Shown here in pieces: positions 35,369 to 43,736 of a stretch of 64,000 nt of DNA. Source of the stretch: Spirosoma linguale DSM 74 (lineage in GTDB: Bacteria; Bacteroidota; Bacteroidia; Cytophagales; Spirosomataceae); assembly GCA_000024525.1 (NCBI GenBank), contig CP001769.1:4001001-4065000 (forward strand), in the 5' to 3' direction. Position 1 is the stretch's first letter, and every line of letters begins with the position of its first letter. Made by a program: the position numbers and the translations under genes. The notes under the pieces are model-generated. The model saw only the letters and a program-made list of their open reading frames with translations. It had not been told where the DNA came from and ran no database searches.

Positions 35369-36232
35369 TTACTGTTTCAGACTTTTCAGGTACGCAATGC
35401 TCTTGGGCATTTGTTCGTATTCCTTGTTGCTTTCATCCTCAATGAAATAATGCTTCACCCCCGCCTTTTTGGCCAGGCGTAAGATCTCAGGAATATTCAC
35501 CTGCCCATCGCCGAGGGTCACGTCATTTTCGGGTGGGGTACCACCCGTCAAATCGCCTTTGATCCCCTTTTTTAGGTCTTTCAGGTGCATGAGTTTATAC
35601 CGGCTGCCGTATTTTTTCAACAACGCAACCGGATCACCGCCCCCGTGCTGGGTCCACAAAATATCCATTTCGAAGGAAACGTATTCTGGGTTCGTATTCT
35701 TGACGATATAGTCATACAGGGTTCCATCCTGATACGGCTGAAACTCATAACCGTGATTGTGGTAGCAGAACGTGATGCCATTTTCTTTCAGCGTCTTGCC
35801 CACCCGGTTGAAGTCCTCAACGGCTTTCTTCGCGTTTTCCAGCGAGAAATTTCCTTTTTGATGCGGAATCCAGGCGACCATCACGAAAGAGGCTCCCAGC
35901 GCTTTGGCTTTTTGTACCGCTTCCATGGGCTCTTTTACGATCTGTTCGTATCCCATGCCCGTAGCCGGAATTTTGATACCCCGCGCATCGCACGCCTTTT
36001 TGAACTCTGCTTCGGTAAATCCTTTGGGTGCCCCGCCTTCCATCTCGGTGATGCCCAGCGCCTTGATCGTATCCAGCGTAGCGATCACATCTTTCGGGAA
36101 ACTGGCGCGGTAGGTATACGCCTGAACGCCTACCGGGAAAGTATACAGCGGCTTGCCTTTCTGAGCAAAGCTATCCGTTACGCCCAAGGCCATTGTCGTT
36201 GCCAGATACAACGAGAAAACGATTTTTTTCAT
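35369..36232 (-). CDS. Secreted sugar phosphate isomerase/epimerase-like protein
   Basis: The 287-residue product has a signal peptide (1-23, DSFAQ) and a complete AP-endonuclease-2-type TIM barrel. Elements in order: VGVQAYTYRASFPKDV, ITEMEGGAPKGFTEAEF, FVMVAWIP, GITFCYHNHGYEF, VSFEMDILWTQHGGGDP, LMHLKDLK, VTLGDGQVNIPEI and YFIEDESNKEYEQMP. The His, Asp and Glu positions of a divalent metal site are all present. The family is frequent near carbohydrate-use genes in Bacteroidota. It is divergent from a GH5 gene, which fits a shared role in polysaccharide use; the actual substrate is not known. Confidence 0.88.
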   Translation of the reverse strand: MKKIVFSLYLATTMALGVTDSFAQKGKPLYTFPVGVQAYTYRASFPKDVIATLDTIKALGITEMEGGAPKGFTEAEFKKACDARGIKIPATGMGYEQIVKEPMEAVQKAKALGASFVMVAWIPHQKGNFSLENAKKAVEDFNRVGKTLKENGITFCYHNHGYEFQPYQDGTLYDYIVKNTNPEYVSFEMDILWTQHGGGDPVALLKKYGSRYKLMHLKDLKKGIKGDLTGGTPPENDVTLGDGQVNIPEILRLAKKAGVKHYFIEDESNKEYEQMPKSIAYLKSLKQ

Positions 36233-36368
36233 GGTTACAGGTTTTTCTTCTATGCCTGTTCCTTCAACAGGAAGACTTTGTTCAATAAGGCGATGTCCCC
36301 ATCCTTTTTACTGTTAACATGCCCGACTATCAATAAGTAGATTACCCCATTTACAGACTCTCTTTCCC

Positions 36369-37517
36369 ATGCAACGAAGGACGTTTATCCAGAACACGGG
36401 TTTGCTTACGGCAGCCCTCAGCACCACCGGAACCGAACTTTTGGCCAGTTCGACCCTCGGCACCGCAGCCAAAAACAAACTGCCCAAATGGAAAGGATTT
36501 AACCTGCTGGACTTCTTCTCGCCCGACCCGTCCAAGAGTCGGAAAGGCACGACCGAAGATCACCTCAAATGGATGCAGGACTGGGGTTTCGATTTCGTCC
36601 GGCTGCCGATGGCGTATCCGTATTACCTGAAGTTCGACCGGAGCCGCAACATCACCCCCGACGAAGTCTACCAGATCGACCCGCAGGCCGTCGACCGGAT
36701 TGATGAGCTGGTCGCCATGGCGCACAAGCATAATCTGCACGTGAGCCTGAATCTGCACCGCGCGCCGGGCTACTGCGTCAATGCGGGCTTTCACGAACCG
36801 TATAATCTCTGGACCGATCAGGCGGCACTGGATGCATTCTGCTTTCACTGGAACATGTGGGCGAAACGGTATAAGAATATATCCGCCAAAAAAATCAGCT
36901 TCGACCTGCTGAACGAACCCGGCATGCGGGCCGACATGAACGACCAGCACTCCAAACGGGGTTCGGTTCCCGGCGACGTGTACCGAAAAGTGGCGCTGGC
37001 TGCTTCGGACGCTATCTGGAAAGAGAACAAGAACCACCTCATTATTGCCGATGGCAACGACACCGGCTCGTCGGTGATTCCATCCATCGCCGATCTAAAC
37101 ATTGCCCAGAGCTGCCGGGGCTATAATCCGGGCATTATTTCGCACTACAAAGCGCCATGGGCCAACAAAGACCCGGAAAGTCTGCCCGAGCCCAAATGGC
37201 CGGGGCAGGTGGGCGACAAGTACCTGAGCCGGACCATGCTGGAAACATTCTACCAGCCGTGGATCGAGTTGGTCAACAAAGGCGTTGGCGTGCATTGTGG
37301 CGAGTGCGGTTGCTGGAACAAAACCCCGCACGATGTGTTCCTGGCCTGGTTCGGCGACGTACTCGACATCCTGTCAAAAAACGGCATCGGCTTCGCGCTT
37401 TGGGAGTTCATCGGCGACTTCGGCATCCTGAACTCGGGCCGGGCCGATGTGGCTTACGAAGACTGGCACGGTTATAAACTCGACCGAAAACTGCTGGAGC
37501 TGATCAGAAAGGCATAA
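36369..37517 (+). CDS. Glycoside hydrolase family 5 protein (endoglucanase-like)
   Basis: The 382-residue enzyme starts with a twin-Arg-like signal (QRRTFIQNTGLLTAALS). It has a GH5 barrel: KGFNLLDFFSP, FDFVRLPMAYPYYLKF, HVSLNLHRAPGYCV, the acid/base Glu183 in DLLNEPG and the nucleophile Glu312 in GVHCGECGCWN, followed by FALWEFIGDFGIL. Cys residues cluster around the nucleophile. It would cleave beta-glucan- or mannan-like polymers in the periplasm or outside the cell. It is divergent from a secreted sugar-isomerase gene (136 bases apart). The 262 bases after its stop hold no ORF. Confidence 0.9.
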   Translation: MQRRTFIQNTGLLTAALSTTGTELLASSTLGTAAKNKLPKWKGFNLLDFFSPDPSKSRKGTTEDHLKWMQDWGFDFVRLPMAYPYYLKFDRSRNITPDEVYQIDPQAVDRIDELVAMAHKHNLHVSLNLHRAPGYCVNAGFHEPYNLWTDQAALDAFCFHWNMWAKRYKNISAKKISFDLLNEPGMRADMNDQHSKRGSVPGDVYRKVALAASDAIWKENKNHLIIADGNDTGSSVIPSIADLNIAQSCRGYNPGIISHYKAPWANKDPESLPEPKWPGQVGDKYLSRTMLETFYQPWIELVNKGVGVHCGECGCWNKTPHDVFLAWFGDVLDILSKNGIGFALWEFIGDFGILNSGRADVAYEDWHGYKLDRKLLELIRKA

Positions 37518-37779
37518 CCGTAATCCCTAAGGTTTGTAGCTGGCTGAATGCCTGCCCCAACGTGCTGATTCTTCAACCGCATGCGTTTTTAGCCCTTACT
37601 TGATTCTGGCAGGTATTTAAGACTTGTAGGAACAGGTGAGGGCATTGTTTATTTTGGGGAAGCGATGGCCTGCCGTATGTCATTGGTAACAAGGCCCACC
37701 CTGCATGTTTGCTATTTCTTAAAAAAAATCTCTCCTTCCCCTGTAATGTTTCGCCGACATAGTCGTCTTTGTCAGTGAA

Positions 37780-38298
37780 ATGGATCTACACGTCTTCAAA
37801 AAACGGATACTGCCTGTTCAGGGACGCCTTTTTCGGCTGGCGCAGTTGTTTCTACGCAATCGCGAAGAAGCGGAAGACACGTTGCAGGATGTACTACTGA
37901 GGCTATGGACGAACCGACAACAGCTGGATTCGTATCATAGCGTAGAAGCGCTGGCAGTCCAGATGACCCGAAATATATGCCTGGACAAACTTAAAGCCCA
38001 TGTTCGACAGAAAACAACGGACGACACCGACCTGCCGGGCGTTCAGGCGGAGGATGCCTCTCCCTACCAGCAGTTAGAGCTATCCGACAGTGTTAGGCTC
38101 ATGCATCGACTGATAGATGACTTGCCGGAACAACAACGATTCATTTTACATCTGCGTGACGTGGAAGAGTATTCATTCGATGAAATCGAACAGGTAACAG
38201 GTCTCAGTATTAACAACATTCGGGTGATCTTATCGAGAGCCCGTCAGCGGCTACGAGATAGGTATATAAAAACCAACGACTATGAAGCAGGATATTGA
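37780..38298 (+). CDS. ECF-type RNA polymerase sigma factor
   Basis: This is a 172-residue sigma factor with region 2 (LFLRNREEAEDTLQDVLLRL, with RNICLDKLKAH) and region 4 (LPEQQRFILHLRDVEEYSFD then EIEQVTGLSINNIRVILSRA). There is no region 1.1 or 3, so it is of the extracytoplasmic-function class. Its stop overlaps the next start by 17 bases; that gene encodes a membrane protein with an anti-sigma-like N-terminus. The pair is followed by two DUF4097 proteins, so the whole looks like an autoregulated envelope stress operon. The signal is unknown. Confidence 0.93.
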   Translation: MDLHVFKKRILPVQGRLFRLAQLFLRNREEAEDTLQDVLLRLWTNRQQLDSYHSVEALAVQMTRNICLDKLKAHVRQKTTDDTDLPGVQAEDASPYQQLELSDSVRLMHRLIDDLPEQQRFILHLRDVEEYSFDEIEQVTGLSINNIRVILSRARQRLRDRYIKTNDYEAGY

Positions 38299-39073
38299 CA
38301 AGTTACTGGAACGCTATTATGAGGGAGAAACATCGCTGGATGAAGAAAGGCAGCTACGGCAGTTCTTCCAGCAGGAATCCATTCCGGTGCACCTGCAACA
38401 CCATTCAGCCCAGTTTCGCTATTTTGCTGATGCTCATAACGAACATCCCTCGCTAAAGTTCAGCACCGCATTAGCCAGCAAACTGGATCCGTTGACAAGC
38501 AATCCGTTCGGCATTTTGAAAAACTGGAGTGTACGGATAGCGGCCAGTATTGCGTTGCTACTTATTGGCTTTGCCGGAGGACTGCTTTATACCCATTGGC
38601 GATCTGCCGATGCCAGCACCCAGTTGGCCAATTCGACAGCCAGTGCCACCCCTGAAGTAGCGATCAAAAAAGTGCTGGCGTTCGAGTCGAATCCAAAAAC
38701 ATCAGCCAGTGAGCGTATTCAGGCAATCAACCAGAGTTTTGAGCTTACCCAGGCTGATCGGGATATAACCCAGCTTCTGATCAATACCCTGAATTTTGAT
38801 CCGAACGTAAACGTCCGGTTGGCGGCCTGTCAGGCGCTGGTCCGCTTTGAAAACGAACCTGTGGTACGTAATGCGCTAATCCAGTCTCTTCAGATTCAAA
38901 CGGACCCGAATGTTCAGATAACACTCATTGACGTACTCGTTGCCATTAAAGAAAAGCGGGCCGTTACTGAAATACAACGTCTTGCCCAGAATCAGCAGGT
39001 ACTTGAAGCCGTACGTATCAAAGCAGCCGAAGGCATTACCCGGTTGGATAATACCTCACATTCACCTTCATAA
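38282..39073 (+). CDS. Candidate anti-sigma factor with HEAT-like repeats
   Basis: The 263-residue protein begins inside the sigma gene. The N-terminal segment (DKLLERYYEGETSLDEERQL) resembles the cytosolic sigma-binding part of Bacteroidota anti-sigma proteins. One TM helix follows (about 82-103, SIALLLIGFAGGLLYTHW). The periplasmic part ends in HEAT-like helical repeats (PNVNVRLAACQALVRFENEP and DPNVQITLIDVLVAIKEKRA). It probably holds the sigma factor at the membrane until a periplasmic signal arrives. The HEAT domain would be the sensor or partner-binding part. No zinc-binding HxxxCxxC motif is seen. Confidence 0.82.
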   Translation: MKQDIDKLLERYYEGETSLDEERQLRQFFQQESIPVHLQHHSAQFRYFADAHNEHPSLKFSTALASKLDPLTSNPFGILKNWSVRIAASIALLLIGFAGGLLYTHWRSADASTQLANSTASATPEVAIKKVLAFESNPKTSASERIQAINQSFELTQADRDITQLLINTLNFDPNVNVRLAACQALVRFENEPVVRNALIQSLQIQTDPNVQITLIDVLVAIKEKRAVTEIQRLAQNQQVLEAVRIKAAEGITRLDNTSHSPS

Positions 39074-39141
39074 GTTAACCGGCCACCTATTTTAATCAGC
39101 AGCTTACTGACTAAAACATTCTACATATAAATAATCAAACC

Positions 39142-39921
39142 ATGAAAACTATTCTTTTGCTTAGTGTATACCTATTGTGGAGTTTTACTACCCTTCAGGC
39201 CCAGGAATACAAGACGAAACTGACAAACGCTAAAGACCGAAAAATAACCATCGAGATGGATGCCACGTCACTCAAGATTGAAGGGCATAATAGCGACGAC
39301 ATACTTATTCAGGCATCATCCGGTTATGAAGCTCCACCCGAGCGAGCCAAAGGGCTGAAACCGATCTATAACACAGCGGTAGATAATTCGGGTATAGGTT
39401 TGGCCGTCACAACGGAAAACGGCGGGTTAAAAATTGAAAAGGCAACCCGGAAGCCGATAAAGTATACCATGAAGCTACCCCGTAAAGTGGCCCTACTATA
39501 CCAGGAAACGAACTGGCAGGGCTCCCTCATAAGCATAAGCAATATGGACGGCGACCTGGAGATAAAAACCAATAATGCGTCTATCGACCTTACTAATGTG
39601 ACGGGGCCAGTTGTAGCCAATACGATCAACGGCGAAGTTAAAGTGGTTTATTCGACACTAAGCCAGGGGAAGCCAACGGCGATTTCTACAATCAATGGGC
39701 CGGTCGATATTACCCTCCCTGCCAATGCCAAAGCAAATCTGAAACTTCGGTCGATAAACGGTGAGATGTATACTGATTTTGACCTGGGCGTGAAAACATC
39801 GAAAGATGGCATGTCGAAAGTTGGCGGTGGTCATGATATCGACGGCACTACAAACGGCGGGGGCGTTGAGATGCAACTCAAGACGATCACGAGTAATATC
39901 TATATCCGAAAACAAAAGTGA
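39142..39921 (+). CDS. DUF4097-family secreted beta-helix-like protein
   Basis: The 259-residue product has a signal peptide (to about residue 20, LQAQE) and the repetitive beta structure of DUF4097 proteins: NMDGDLEIKTNNASIDLTNV, TINGEVKVVYS, TINGPVDITLPA, SINGEMYTDFD. Each turn carries an NG or similar bend. Function is unknown in the whole family. It is the third gene of the ECF sigma operon, 68 bases after the anti-sigma candidate, and likely a target or periplasmic component of the same stress response. Confidence 0.85.
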   Translation: MKTILLLSVYLLWSFTTLQAQEYKTKLTNAKDRKITIEMDATSLKIEGHNSDDILIQASSGYEAPPERAKGLKPIYNTAVDNSGIGLAVTTENGGLKIEKATRKPIKYTMKLPRKVALLYQETNWQGSLISISNMDGDLEIKTNNASIDLTNVTGPVVANTINGEVKVVYSTLSQGKPTAISTINGPVDITLPANAKANLKLRSINGEMYTDFDLGVKTSKDGMSKVGGGHDIDGTTNGGGVEMQLKTITSNIYIRKQK

Positions 39922-39942
39922 TACCTACTTTCCTATCGACTC

Positions 39943-40641
39943 ATGAAAAAACTACTATTCCTAGTACTACTAAGCGCCATTATCCGGCCAGCTATTGCGC
40001 AGAAAATCATCGAGAAAACGCTACCGGTATCCGGGAATCAACTGGTGAACCTCAACCTGAAATTTGCGGATAGCATTCAGGTTCGGTATTGGGATAAGCC
40101 GAATGCAGCCGTCCGGATCTCGGTTACCATTAACGGAGGCAAGCTAAATGATGCTCTGGTCGTAACTACAGGCGCTACGGCACAGGAAGCCAGTCTTAAA
40201 ACCGATTTTGATCAAGAGATGATCAAACAGGGAAAAGAAGAAGACTGCCCTGGCCAGCGACATTCCTGGAACTCAGACCGAAACGGAAACCGGTACTCGG
40301 TGTGCAGCGAAATTAACTATCAGGTGTTTCTGCCCCGGCAGGCGCAACTCAAAATTGAAACCATTAGTGGTAATATTGACATTCAGGGAGCGACAGGGCC
40401 CGTATTCGCGAAGACAATCAGCGGTTTTGTCGATATGAACTGGCCCAAAGCTAAAGGAGCAAACATAGCCATGCAAACCATTACGGGTGAAGTTTATTCG
40501 GACCTCAACATCGACTTCAGGAATAAAAAACAGAAAAATCCGATTGTAGGCTATCTGCTGGAGGGAACGGTGAACGGCGGAGGCCCCAGTGTCCGGCTGG
40601 AATCCATCAGCAATAATGTGTATCTGCGACAGAAAGACTGA
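39943..40641 (+). CDS. Second DUF4097-like secreted protein
   Basis: The 232-residue protein has a signal peptide (1-19, ending AIAQ). Like its neighbour it shows repeated beta turns near the C-terminus (TISGNIDIQGATGPVFAKTI, SGFVDMNWPKAKG, TITGEVYSDLNIDF) and the same ending pattern, SISNNVYLRQKD against TSNIYIRKQK. The two are clearly paralogues. The start is only 21 bases after the previous stop. One extra feature is a Cys pair in a loop (EEDCPGQRH and YSVCSEIN). The role is unknown. It is the last gene of the sigma operon. Confidence 0.83.
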   Translation: MKKLLFLVLLSAIIRPAIAQKIIEKTLPVSGNQLVNLNLKFADSIQVRYWDKPNAAVRISVTINGGKLNDALVVTTGATAQEASLKTDFDQEMIKQGKEEDCPGQRHSWNSDRNGNRYSVCSEINYQVFLPRQAQLKIETISGNIDIQGATGPVFAKTISGFVDMNWPKAKGANIAMQTITGEVYSDLNIDFRNKKQKNPIVGYLLEGTVNGGGPSVRLESISNNVYLRQKD

Positions 40642-40756
40642 CATCCTGTTAACCGTCTATTCAAGAATCAACTAGATCATCAGACCGAAATTATACACCT
40701 CCCCTTTGCCTGGGTGTGGCCCTGAAAAGGCCGTAAATCTGAATCCCTTTTATTCT

Positions 40757-40808
40757 AAAGTGCCCTAAATGTCTATTGATTGCCACCAATAGGCGTTCAG
40801 GGCACTTT
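40757..40808. repeat. Inverted repeat in the 383-base gap after the sigma operon
   Basis: AAAGTGCCCT (40757-40766) pairs with AGGGCACTTT (40799-40808). An inner CTATTG/CAATAG pair extends the stem with interruptions. The T-run on the + side and the position past the last operon gene suggest a terminator. Confidence 0.55.
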
Positions 40809-40957
40809 CTGAATTTCTGACGATAATCGGGAGCTTCTGAAAATGCGTGAGTTTTAAAGCTCATTGCCGATATAGAATTAAATCATATTGAGATTACTCA
40901 CAAGGCAAGTAGATAGGACCTGCTGTCCATTTTACTGTGTACGTTGTGTTTGGCAAT

Positions 40958-40990
40958 ACACACGCTGACAGGTAAATAATCAGCGTGTGT
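40958..40990. repeat. 11-bp inverted repeat upstream of ggt
   Basis: ACACACGCTGA (40958-40968) is complemented exactly at 40980-40990. It lies 35 bases before the ggt start and could be an operator or a leader hairpin. The remainder of the gap 40642-41024 shows nothing else. Confidence 0.5.
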
Positions 40991-41024
40991 TCATCACCTC
41001 TTTTCTTAATCATTCTATTTCGGC

Positions 41025-42764
41025 ATGAATACCCCGATTGCCTTCTGTCTAGGGTTATTTTGGTTTATCACAGTACCCCTCTACGGCCAGCCAACCGGTA
41101 AAGGTGACCGGATTACGGGGCCTAACTTTGCTACCCGCAGCCCGATTCTGGGACGACACGGGATGGTCGCTACGAGCCACCCACTGGCTACAGAAATTGC
41201 GCTGGACATTCTTAAGCAGGGCGGCACGGCCGTCGATGCAGCCATTGCGGCCAATGCCGCCCTCGGGGTAGTCGAGCCGAATAATGGTGGTATCGGGGGC
41301 GACCTGTTCGCGCTTGTCTGGTCAGCGAAAGACCATAAACTATACGGTCTGAACGCCAGCGGCCGATCGCCCAAGAGTTTGACGTATAGCAGCTTACGAA
41401 CTAAACTGGGGGATCAGGCTCACATTCCGCTATATGGCCCGCTGTCCGTATCGGTTCCGGGAACGGTAGACGGCTGGTTCACCCTGCACCAGCGGTTTGG
41501 CAAGCTGCCCGTTCGTACGCTGCTTGCTCCCAGCATTCGCTATGCACGGGAAGGCGTTCCGGTGCCGCAGGTAATCGCCTACTCCTGGCAGGTGGCGGCA
41601 GCCCGGTTAGCCGCCAGCGAGCGCATTGTTGAGGAGTTCGACAATTTCCGAAATACGTTTCTGATCAACGGCAAAGCACCCGTCGAAGGGCAGGTATTCC
41701 GCAACCCGGATCTGGCAGTTACCTACGAAAAAATAGCTGCCGGAGGGCGTGATGCCTTCTACAAAGGCACCCTTGCAGACGTCATGGGCCGCTATGCCCG
41801 CCGGGCCGGTTTATACCTCCGTAAAGCCGACCTGGCTACCCATAAAAGTACCTGGGTCGACCCGGTTTCGGTAAATTATAGAGGTTACGACGTCTTCGAA
41901 TTACCACCCAATGGACAGGGCATTGCCGTTCTGCAGATGCTTAATCTGCTGGAAGGTTATGACCTCAAAAGCCTTGGGCACAATAGCGCCGACTATCTGC
42001 ATTTATTGGTCGAAGTCAAGAAGCTAGCCTTCGAAGACCGGGCGAGATACTATGCCGACCCCGAATTTTCTACTATCCCCGTAAGTCAGTTGCTCGCCAA
42101 GGAGTACGCAGCCAACCGACGTCAACTCATTGATCCGAAAAAAGCGTCGGAGCGACTGGACGCCGGTGAACCAACCCTCCGTTCGGGCGACACCGTTTAC
42201 CTGACCGTAGCCGATGAGCAGGGCAATATGGTATCACTCATCCAGAGTAATATGCTGGAATTTGGCAGCGGTATGGTGCCCGACGGCCTTGGGTTTGTCT
42301 TTCATAACCGGGGCACCAGTTTCAACCTGAACCCTGGTCATGCCAACGTGTATGCCCCGGCCAAACGGCCGTTCAATACGATCATTCCGGGTTTTGTTAT
42401 GAAGGGTGGGGAGCCGTTTTTAAGCTTTGGGGTTATGGGGGGCGCTATGCAGCCGCAGGGTCATGTGCAGGTGCTGTGCAACATCATCGACTTCGGCATG
42501 AACGTTCAGGAAGCAGGTGATGCGGCCCGGTTCAGCCACTCGGGTAGTAGTGAACCCATTGGCACGGTCATGACCGACGGCGGCAAGCTGGCCCTCGAAA
42601 GCGGCATCTCGGCCAACGTCCGAGCCGAACTCGAAAAGCGCGGCCACCACCTAGCTCCAACCGATTTTTTTGGGGGCTATCAGGCCATTCAATGGGATCT
42701 TGTCAATCGAATTTACCGGGGGTCAACGGAGATGCGAAAAGATGGTCAGGCCGCCGGTTACTAG
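41025..42764 (+). CDS. ggt: Gamma-glutamyltransferase
   Basis: The 579-residue exported Ntn-hydrolase has a signal peptide (to about residue 22, YGQ). The large subunit begins HGMVATSHPLATEIALDILK with GGTAVDAAIAANAALGVVEP and the binding motif NNGGIGGD. Self-cleavage would occur before Thr390 in SGDTVYLTVADEQGN, which also becomes the nucleophile; the usual TTH is replaced by TVY, as in several GGT relatives. MVSLIQSNM and FGVMGGAMQPQGHVQVL complete the small subunit. It hydrolyses glutathione and gamma-glutamyl peptides in the periplasm. It is monocistronic. Confidence 0.93.
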   Translation: MNTPIAFCLGLFWFITVPLYGQPTGKGDRITGPNFATRSPILGRHGMVATSHPLATEIALDILKQGGTAVDAAIAANAALGVVEPNNGGIGGDLFALVWSAKDHKLYGLNASGRSPKSLTYSSLRTKLGDQAHIPLYGPLSVSVPGTVDGWFTLHQRFGKLPVRTLLAPSIRYAREGVPVPQVIAYSWQVAAARLAASERIVEEFDNFRNTFLINGKAPVEGQVFRNPDLAVTYEKIAAGGRDAFYKGTLADVMGRYARRAGLYLRKADLATHKSTWVDPVSVNYRGYDVFELPPNGQGIAVLQMLNLLEGYDLKSLGHNSADYLHLLVEVKKLAFEDRARYYADPEFSTIPVSQLLAKEYAANRRQLIDPKKASERLDAGEPTLRSGDTVYLTVADEQGNMVSLIQSNMLEFGSGMVPDGLGFVFHNRGTSFNLNPGHANVYAPAKRPFNTIIPGFVMKGGEPFLSFGVMGGAMQPQGHVQVLCNIIDFGMNVQEAGDAARFSHSGSSEPIGTVMTDGGKLALESGISANVRAELEKRGHHLAPTDFFGGYQAIQWDLVNRIYRGSTEMRKDGQAAGY

Positions 42765-42996
42765 ATAATGAAAAGCAATTTATATTTAGCCGTTGTTTGT
42801 ACCGACTGATAATCGAATAGTCGTTATCAGTGCGATTACTTTCCTCGAAGTAAGGTGACATTTTACTACAAACGCTGTGGAAAAATAGAACCATATTTCG
42901 CCGACCTGATCAACAAGATCCTGACAATCAACCATTGGCATAGATTTGGATAATACTCCCCAAAACAAGTAGATTAAATTTAATTAGTTAATTAGC

Positions 42997-43635
42997 ATGG
43001 CAAACCTGGCAGATCGTATAGCAAGTTTTTTTAGTGGTAACGATTCCAACACCGATGAAGGATTACGCGACCTCTTTATTAGTGAGCTGAAAAGCGTTTA
43101 CTATGCAGAGAAGCGAGCCGTCGATGCCCTGGGCGATCAGGCCGAAGCAAGCACAACGAATGAAGTGCGCAGTGCTTTTCTGGCCCATCAGGAGCAAAGC
43201 CGTATTCAGGTGGAGCGACTGGAAGAAATTTTCAGGATTATCGGCATCAAAATAGACACACATCTATCCGATGGTATCGACGGGCTGATTGGTGATGCGA
43301 AACGGGTTATTTCAGAAACAGAATCAGGCTCGTTGACACGCGATGCCGGGCTAATTATAGCGGCCCAAAAGATTGAGCACTATGAAATTGCAGCCTATGG
43401 ATCACTCCTTACATTAGCGCGCACGCTTGACTTCAGCCAGTCGGCCGAATTAATTGAAAAGACGCTGGAAGAGGAAAAAGAAGAAGATCACAAACTGACT
43501 ATTCTGGCACAATCGTTCGTAAACAAACGCTCCAAAGAGGAAGAGGAAAAACACCCCGGCAGCCACCACGCCAGCCGACCCGTTCCTCATAGCTCCGACT
43601 CAGATATCACGTTGGGCGGACCACTGGGCGTTTAA
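42997..43635 (+). CDS. Ferritin-like DUF892 (YciE/YciF) family protein
   Basis: The 212-residue soluble protein has the four-helix DUF892 fold: LRDLFISELKSVYYAEKRAV, AFLAHQEQSRIQVERLEEI, LIIAAQKIEHYEIAAYGSLL and EEEKEEDHKLTILAQ. The Glu and His residues of the di-iron site (E, ExxH, EHYE, EExxDH) are kept. A charged, His-rich tail of about 45 residues is specific to this protein. YciF-like proteins respond to osmotic and oxidative stress. The leader sequence just before the ATG (42970-42996) is AT-rich, as usual in Bacteroidota. It converges on the amidase gene across a strong hairpin. Confidence 0.88.
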   Translation: MANLADRIASFFSGNDSNTDEGLRDLFISELKSVYYAEKRAVDALGDQAEASTTNEVRSAFLAHQEQSRIQVERLEEIFRIIGIKIDTHLSDGIDGLIGDAKRVISETESGSLTRDAGLIIAAQKIEHYEIAAYGSLLTLARTLDFSQSAELIEKTLEEEKEEDHKLTILAQSFVNKRSKEEEEKHPGSHHASRPVPHSSDSDITLGGPLGV

Positions 43636-43660
43636 TTGTATAGCATCGACCGTCAATGTA

Positions 43661-43716
43661 TTGGGTTGTGTATGTGGTGTCGGGTCTGAGGACCCGACAC
43701 CACATACACAACCCAA
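43661..43716. repeat. 26-bp-stem perfect hairpin between convergent genes
   Basis: Bases 43661-43686 are complemented exactly by 43691-43716, with a TGAG loop. It lies between stop codons at 43635 and 43737. There is no U-run. The tip CGGGTC-TGAG-GACCCG resembles those at 19621 and 20662. Confidence 0.8.
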
Positions 43717-43736
43717 CAACACACATAACTCAGTAA

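Noticed and set aside
42786..42968. Short minus-strand ORFs between ggt and the ferritin-like gene
   Set aside because: There is no ribosome binding site or recognisable sequence; the region looks like a promoter region with AT-rich leader.
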